Position numbers and translations under genes: made by a program. From Haloarcula limicola (lineage in GTDB: Archaea > Halobacteriota > Halobacteria > Halobacteriales > Haloarculaceae), in assembly GCF_010119205.1 (NCBI RefSeq), contig NZ_WRXM01000001.1, positions 1,302,001 to 1,366,000 of the forward strand: a stretch of 64,000 nt of DNA, written 5' to 3'. Shown here piece by piece: positions 61,107 to 64,000 of this stretch. The notes below the pieces were generated by a model. The model was not told the DNA's origin and searched no databases. It was given only the letters and a program-made list of their open reading frames with translations. Each line of letters opens with the position of its first letter. Position 1 is the stretch's first letter.

Positions 61107-61475
61107 TCAGCCCAGTCCCCTCCGTACGACCGAGACGTTCATCCCGAACCCGTAGAGTCCGGTGTTCGGGTGCGGGCGGATCGGCCCCCGCTCGCTGACC
61201 CGTCCCGGCGGGAGGTAGACGCGACCGCCGCCCGCCTCGGCGACGCGGTCGAGAGCGTCCTGTACCGGCGTCGCCGTCTCGTCGGGCCGGACCACCGCTC
61301 CGTCGAGGTTGCGGGCGATAGCGACGAGGTGTCCCGCGAGCAGCGCCTCGGTCGCGCTCGTCGGCGAGTCCGCGGACACGTCGTCACCGCCGAACAGCGA
61401 GTAACCCGCGGTCGTCGCGGCGAGCACCAGCGAGAGGTACGCCCGGCGACCGAGCGGCGCGGTCACCGAACCCAC
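61107..61475 (-). CDS. Tat-exported short protein, truncated relative of the beta-helix protein
   Basis: 122 residues. The start MGSVTAPLGRRAYLSLVLAATTAG is Tat-like. The remainder (LVAIARNLDGAV, ATPVQDALDRVAEAGGGRVYLP, GPIRPHPNTGLYGFGMNVSVV) aligns with residues 95-165 of the beta-helix protein encoded at 54597 (VVALARNL, DTPIQDALDVLAANGGGSVRLP, GPIRPYEETRILGLGVEISKV). It then stops, with no continuation in another frame. It is a truncated duplicate or a stand-alone N-terminal module. Expression is uncertain. Confidence 0.6.
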   Translation of the reverse strand: MGSVTAPLGRRAYLSLVLAATTAGYSLFGGDDVSADSPTSATEALLAGHLVAIARNLDGAVVRPDETATPVQDALDRVAEAGGGRVYLPPGRVSERGPIRPHPNTGLYGFGMNVSVVRRGLG

Positions 61476-61633
61476 CCGAGAGCGTCGGTTGTCGACACAC
61501 GCGAGACGGTTCGCGGTCGGCGTGGAAAAGCGTCGACCCCCGAGACTCCGGAAAGCCTAACATCTGTCTGCTGATATGGTAGGACGAACATACTGTCGCC
61601 CGGCCACGATATCGGCGATACGTCCCCCATCAC

Positions 61634-62875
61634 ATGTCAGACGACTCGACATCCAGAAGCGACCCGGCGACCGGGTCAGACGCCGAGGCGGCCTCCCGCG
61701 TCCTCGGTTGCGCGACCGAACACCCGAACCACGTCTTTCCGGTCCGGACCCCGTTCAACCACCGCTCGTTCGACGCCCTGAACGCCACCGGCGTCGACCT
61801 CGACGTGGTGTCACCGACGCCCTTCGCCCCGCCGGTCGGCCCCTTCTCCGAGTACCGCCACGTCCCGAAGACGGAGCAGTGGGGGTCGTATCAGGCACAC
61901 TACCCGCGATTTCTCTACGCGCTCCCCAAGCGCTACTTCTATCAGTACTCCGGCGACTCCGCGCAGAAGCGCGTCACGCGCTACGTCGAGCGCACCTTCG
62001 AGACGCCACACGACGTGGTGCAGACCTGTGGGTTCTACCTCGACGGCTACGCCGCCCTCGAATACTGCCGACGCCACGATATCCCGCTGGTCGCCCTCTC
62101 GCACGCCGGCGACCTGAAGAACTTCGACCGGTTCAACGACGAGGTGCAGGCCCGCATCCGCGAGACGATCGACTACTGTTCGGCCGTGCTGACGGTCAGC
62201 GACGAACTCGCCGCCGTCGCCCGGCAGTTCGCCCCCGCCGGGAAGGTCCGCACGCTCCCCATCGGCGAGGACCCCGAGGACTACCCGACCGAGCGCCGGG
62301 CGGCCATCCGCCGGGAACTGGGCATCGCTCCGGAGACGAAGCTTCTGCTGTACGTCGGCCGCTTCGAGAAGGAGAAGGGCATCCGCGAACTCGTCGCCGC
62401 CCTCGACTCGCTCTCCCGCGAGGACGTGGCCGTCGCCGCCGTCGGTCACGGCGGGGCCCTCCGGTGGTGGTTCCTCGACAGCCTGGGCGAGCTTCACCAC
62501 CCCGCACACGCCTACTGGCAGCTCGACCCCATCGCGGTCCGTCGCCTCCACGTCGCCGCGGACCTGCTGGTCCACCCGAGTTGGATAGAGGCGCGTCCGA
62601 CGGTCCTCTACGAGGCGATGGCCGCCGAGACGCCCGTGTTGGCCTCGAACGTCGGCGGCATCCCCGAGATGGTCGTCGACGGCGAGACCGGCGTCCTCGT
62701 CCCGCCCCACGACCCCGAGACGCTCTCGCGGACGCTCGATTCGCTGCTCGACGACCCCGAGCGCCTGCGCGAGATGGGACGAGCGGGCCGAGCGCGGCTC
62801 GTCGACCAGCGCTGGACGTGGACCGACCACGCGCAGCGACTGCGCGAGGTCCACCGGGAGGTCGCGCGTGACTGA
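61634..62875 (+). CDS. Family 4 glycosyltransferase
   Basis: 413 residues. The acceptor-side domain begins with VFPVRTPFNHRSFDALNATGVDLDVVSPTP, and the donor domain shows LLLYVGRFEKEKGIRELVAAL, HVAADLLVHPSWIEARPTVLYEAMAAETPVLASNVGGIPEMV, the GT4 E-x7-E motif. It is a retaining GT-B enzyme using a nucleotide sugar. The following GT2 gene overlaps its end by eight bases, and a partial paralogue follows that. Confidence 0.92.
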   Translation: MSDDSTSRSDPATGSDAEAASRVLGCATEHPNHVFPVRTPFNHRSFDALNATGVDLDVVSPTPFAPPVGPFSEYRHVPKTEQWGSYQAHYPRFLYALPKRYFYQYSGDSAQKRVTRYVERTFETPHDVVQTCGFYLDGYAALEYCRRHDIPLVALSHAGDLKNFDRFNDEVQARIRETIDYCSAVLTVSDELAAVARQFAPAGKVRTLPIGEDPEDYPTERRAAIRRELGIAPETKLLLYVGRFEKEKGIRELVAALDSLSREDVAVAAVGHGGALRWWFLDSLGELHHPAHAYWQLDPIAVRRLHVAADLLVHPSWIEARPTVLYEAMAAETPVLASNVGGIPEMVVDGETGVLVPPHDPETLSRTLDSLLDDPERLREMGRAGRARLVDQRWTWTDHAQRLREVHREVARD

Positions 62876-63800
62876 CCGGCCCCGCGTGAGCGTCGTGATT
62901 CCGGCATACGATCGAGCGGACGTGGTCAGCCGAGCTGTCGACAGCGCGCTCGCCCAGACGGTCGACGCCGTCGAAGTCCTCGTCGTCGACGACGGCAGCA
63001 CCGACGAGACGGCGGCCGTCGTGAGGCGGTTCGAACGCGAGGACGACCGGGTCCGCTATCTCGCTCACGAGACGAACCGGGGCGTCAGCGCCGCCCGCAA
63101 CACCGGCGTCGAGGCGGCGACCGGCGAGTACGTCGCCTTCCTCGACTCCGACGACGAGTGGCTCCCGCGGAAGCTCGACCGGCAACTGGCGCTGCTCGAC
63201 TCGCGCGGCGAGGGGTGGGTCGGCGCCTACTGCGACGTGGTGACGGCGTCCCGCCCGACGGTCGGGCGGATCGCCGCCGCCGTCTCCGATAAGGTATTTC
63301 GTTCGAGGGCACCGAGAGAGGGCGGCCGGGAGCTGGCCGAGTCGCTGCTGTCGATGCAGGTGTTCATGGGGCCCGGGTCGACGCTGCTGGCCGAGCGCGA
63401 CGCCCTGCGAGCGACGGGCGGATTCGACGAGGGGCTGTCTATCTACGAGGACTGGGACCTCGTCCTCCGGTTGCTCGCCGCCGGGAAGGTGGCCTACGTT
63501 GACGAACCGCTCGCGGTGACTCACTTCACCGGTGACGCGCCCGCCGAGGCGTACGTCGAGAACGACGAGCGCTACCTCGACCGCAACGCCGACCTCGTCG
63601 CCGAGGTAGAGCGCCGGGGCGTCGCCGTCCGGCGCGCTCACCGCATGGGGCTCGTCGGCCACTTCCTCGCCGAGGGGCGGTTCCGTGAGGCGAGCGCGTA
63701 TCTGGATCGCCGGGCGTTCACGCGGCCGAAGGATCTCGCTCGACTGGGTTTCTGGTCGCTGCTCGGTCTCCGAGCGCTGGCAGCTGGGAGGACGGCGTGA
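62868..63800 (+). CDS. Family 2 glycosyltransferase
   Basis: 310 residues from a GTG start. VSVVIPAYDRADVVSRAVDSAL, VEVLVVDDGSTDETAAV, SAARNTGVEAATGEYVAFLDSDDEWLPRKL and GGFDEGLSIYEDWDLVLRLLAAG are GT2 motifs; DSDDEW supplies the DxD. No membrane anchor is evident. Start and stop overlap both neighbours (GTGACTGA upstream, GTGA downstream), so the three transferases are translated in concert. Confidence 0.93.
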   Translation: MTDRPRVSVVIPAYDRADVVSRAVDSALAQTVDAVEVLVVDDGSTDETAAVVRRFEREDDRVRYLAHETNRGVSAARNTGVEAATGEYVAFLDSDDEWLPRKLDRQLALLDSRGEGWVGAYCDVVTASRPTVGRIAAAVSDKVFRSRAPREGGRELAESLLSMQVFMGPGSTLLAERDALRATGGFDEGLSIYEDWDLVLRLLAAGKVAYVDEPLAVTHFTGDAPAEAYVENDERYLDRNADLVAEVERRGVAVRRAHRMGLVGHFLAEGRFREASAYLDRRAFTRPKDLARLGFWSLLGLRALAAGRTA

Positions 63801-64000
63801 CCGCGACCCGCGGCGACGGGGCGGTCCCACGAATCGGCGAAACGGCCGACGCCGCCGCCGACGGCGACCCCTACCGCGTGCTGGCCTGCTGTATCCACCA
63901 CCAGAGCCACCCGCTGCAGGTCCGCTCGCCGTTCAACCACCGGTCGTTCGACGCGCTGAACCGCACCGCCGCCGACCTGGACGTGGTCGTCCCGACGCCG
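63797..64000 (+). CDS. Family 4 glycosyltransferase paralogue, truncated by window end
   Basis: 68 residues are visible from a GTG that overlaps the stop of the GT2 gene (GTGA). YRVLACCIHHQSHPLQVRSPFNHRSFDALNRTAADLDVVVPTP closely parallels the start of the GT4 at 61634, including PFNHRSFDALN. The catalytic half lies beyond the window. The enzyme is likely a tandem duplicate acting on a similar acceptor. Confidence 0.8.
   Translation, partial: MTATRGDGAVPRIGETADAAADGDPYRVLACCIHHQSHPLQVRSPFNHRSFDALNRTAADLDVVVPTP

Overview
The window is chromosomal DNA from an extremely halophilic archaeon (class Halobacteria). The evidence is high GC, strongly acidic proteins, Tat-type lipoprotein signals, a haloarchaeal cdrL-cdrS-ftsZ2 division locus, bacterio-opsin-activator HTH regulators, a CobY-type cobalamin pathway, RIO2 kinase, and TATA boxes that sit at leaderless distance from start codons. 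The genus cannot be fixed from this sequence alone; a Haloarcula-like relative is plausible. No rRNA operon, CRISPR array or transposase gene was seen. One tRNA (Tyr) is present.

Layout. 1-3.2 kb: the tail of an E2-type acyltransferase, a PAP2 membrane phosphatase and an orphan family-5 substrate-binding lipoprotein. 3.2-12.1 kb: a ParA/MinD pair, then a minus-strand cobalamin late-pathway and salvage block (HAD phosphatase, cbiB, cobS, cobY, cobD, cbiZ, cobA) with overlapping genes and repeated GTG starts, and a separate cbiP. 12.2-14.6 kb: a zinc deacylase, an aldo/keto reductase and a 52-residue zinc ribbon. 14.6-15.85 kb: an AT-rich island next to tRNA-Tyr, littered with decayed copies of the tRNA T-arm, probably old integration scars. 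16.0-18.6 kb: zinc finger, cdrL, cdrS, ftsZ2. 18.7-29.1 kb: housekeeping and hypothetical genes (ncsA, endonuclease IV, a lipoate-ligase-like protein) and an orphan nuoCD. 29.12-29.46 kb: a non-coding, heavily base-paired element with terminal inverted repeats and flanking 9-bp direct repeats. 29.5-34.7 kb: msrA, thioesterase, antiporter with its TrkA-C partner, a DUF389 protein and rio2. 34.9-41.5 kb: an iron/siderophore uptake regulon whose promoters carry four TTTAGG-N4-CCTAAA-type iron boxes. 41.7-44.8 kb: HTH regulator, glutamate-cysteine ligase-like enzyme, Nudix. 44.8 kb to the end: a surface polysaccharide/glycoprotein cluster.

How the genes work together. The cobalamin block assembles the nucleotide loop from cobyric acid or salvaged cobinamide. 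CbiZ hydrolyses salvaged cobinamide to cobyrate, CbiB rebuilds it with aminopropanol phosphate made by CobD, CobY activates it with GTP, and CobS joins the lower ligand. In the iron regulon, two paralogous binding proteins feed one FecCD-type permease and ATPase, and an unusual flavoprotein is translationally coupled to the second binding protein. In the division locus, RHH proteins CdrL and CdrS precede FtsZ2, and repeated GTCTTAC half-sites in both promoters suggest autoregulation. In the surface cluster, a GlmU-like nucleotidyltransferase and GlmS would make UDP-GlcNAc. A Gfo/Idh oxidoreductase, an epimerase, a GNAT enzyme and several GT2/GT4 transferases would build the glycan. A LamG lipoprotein, beta-helix proteins and a GINT1-like protein may decorate or bind it, and two divergent TrmB-type regulators probably read sugar status.

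Limits: all functions are assigned by reading motifs, without database searches. Start codons are inferred from overlaps, signal sequences and family starts.
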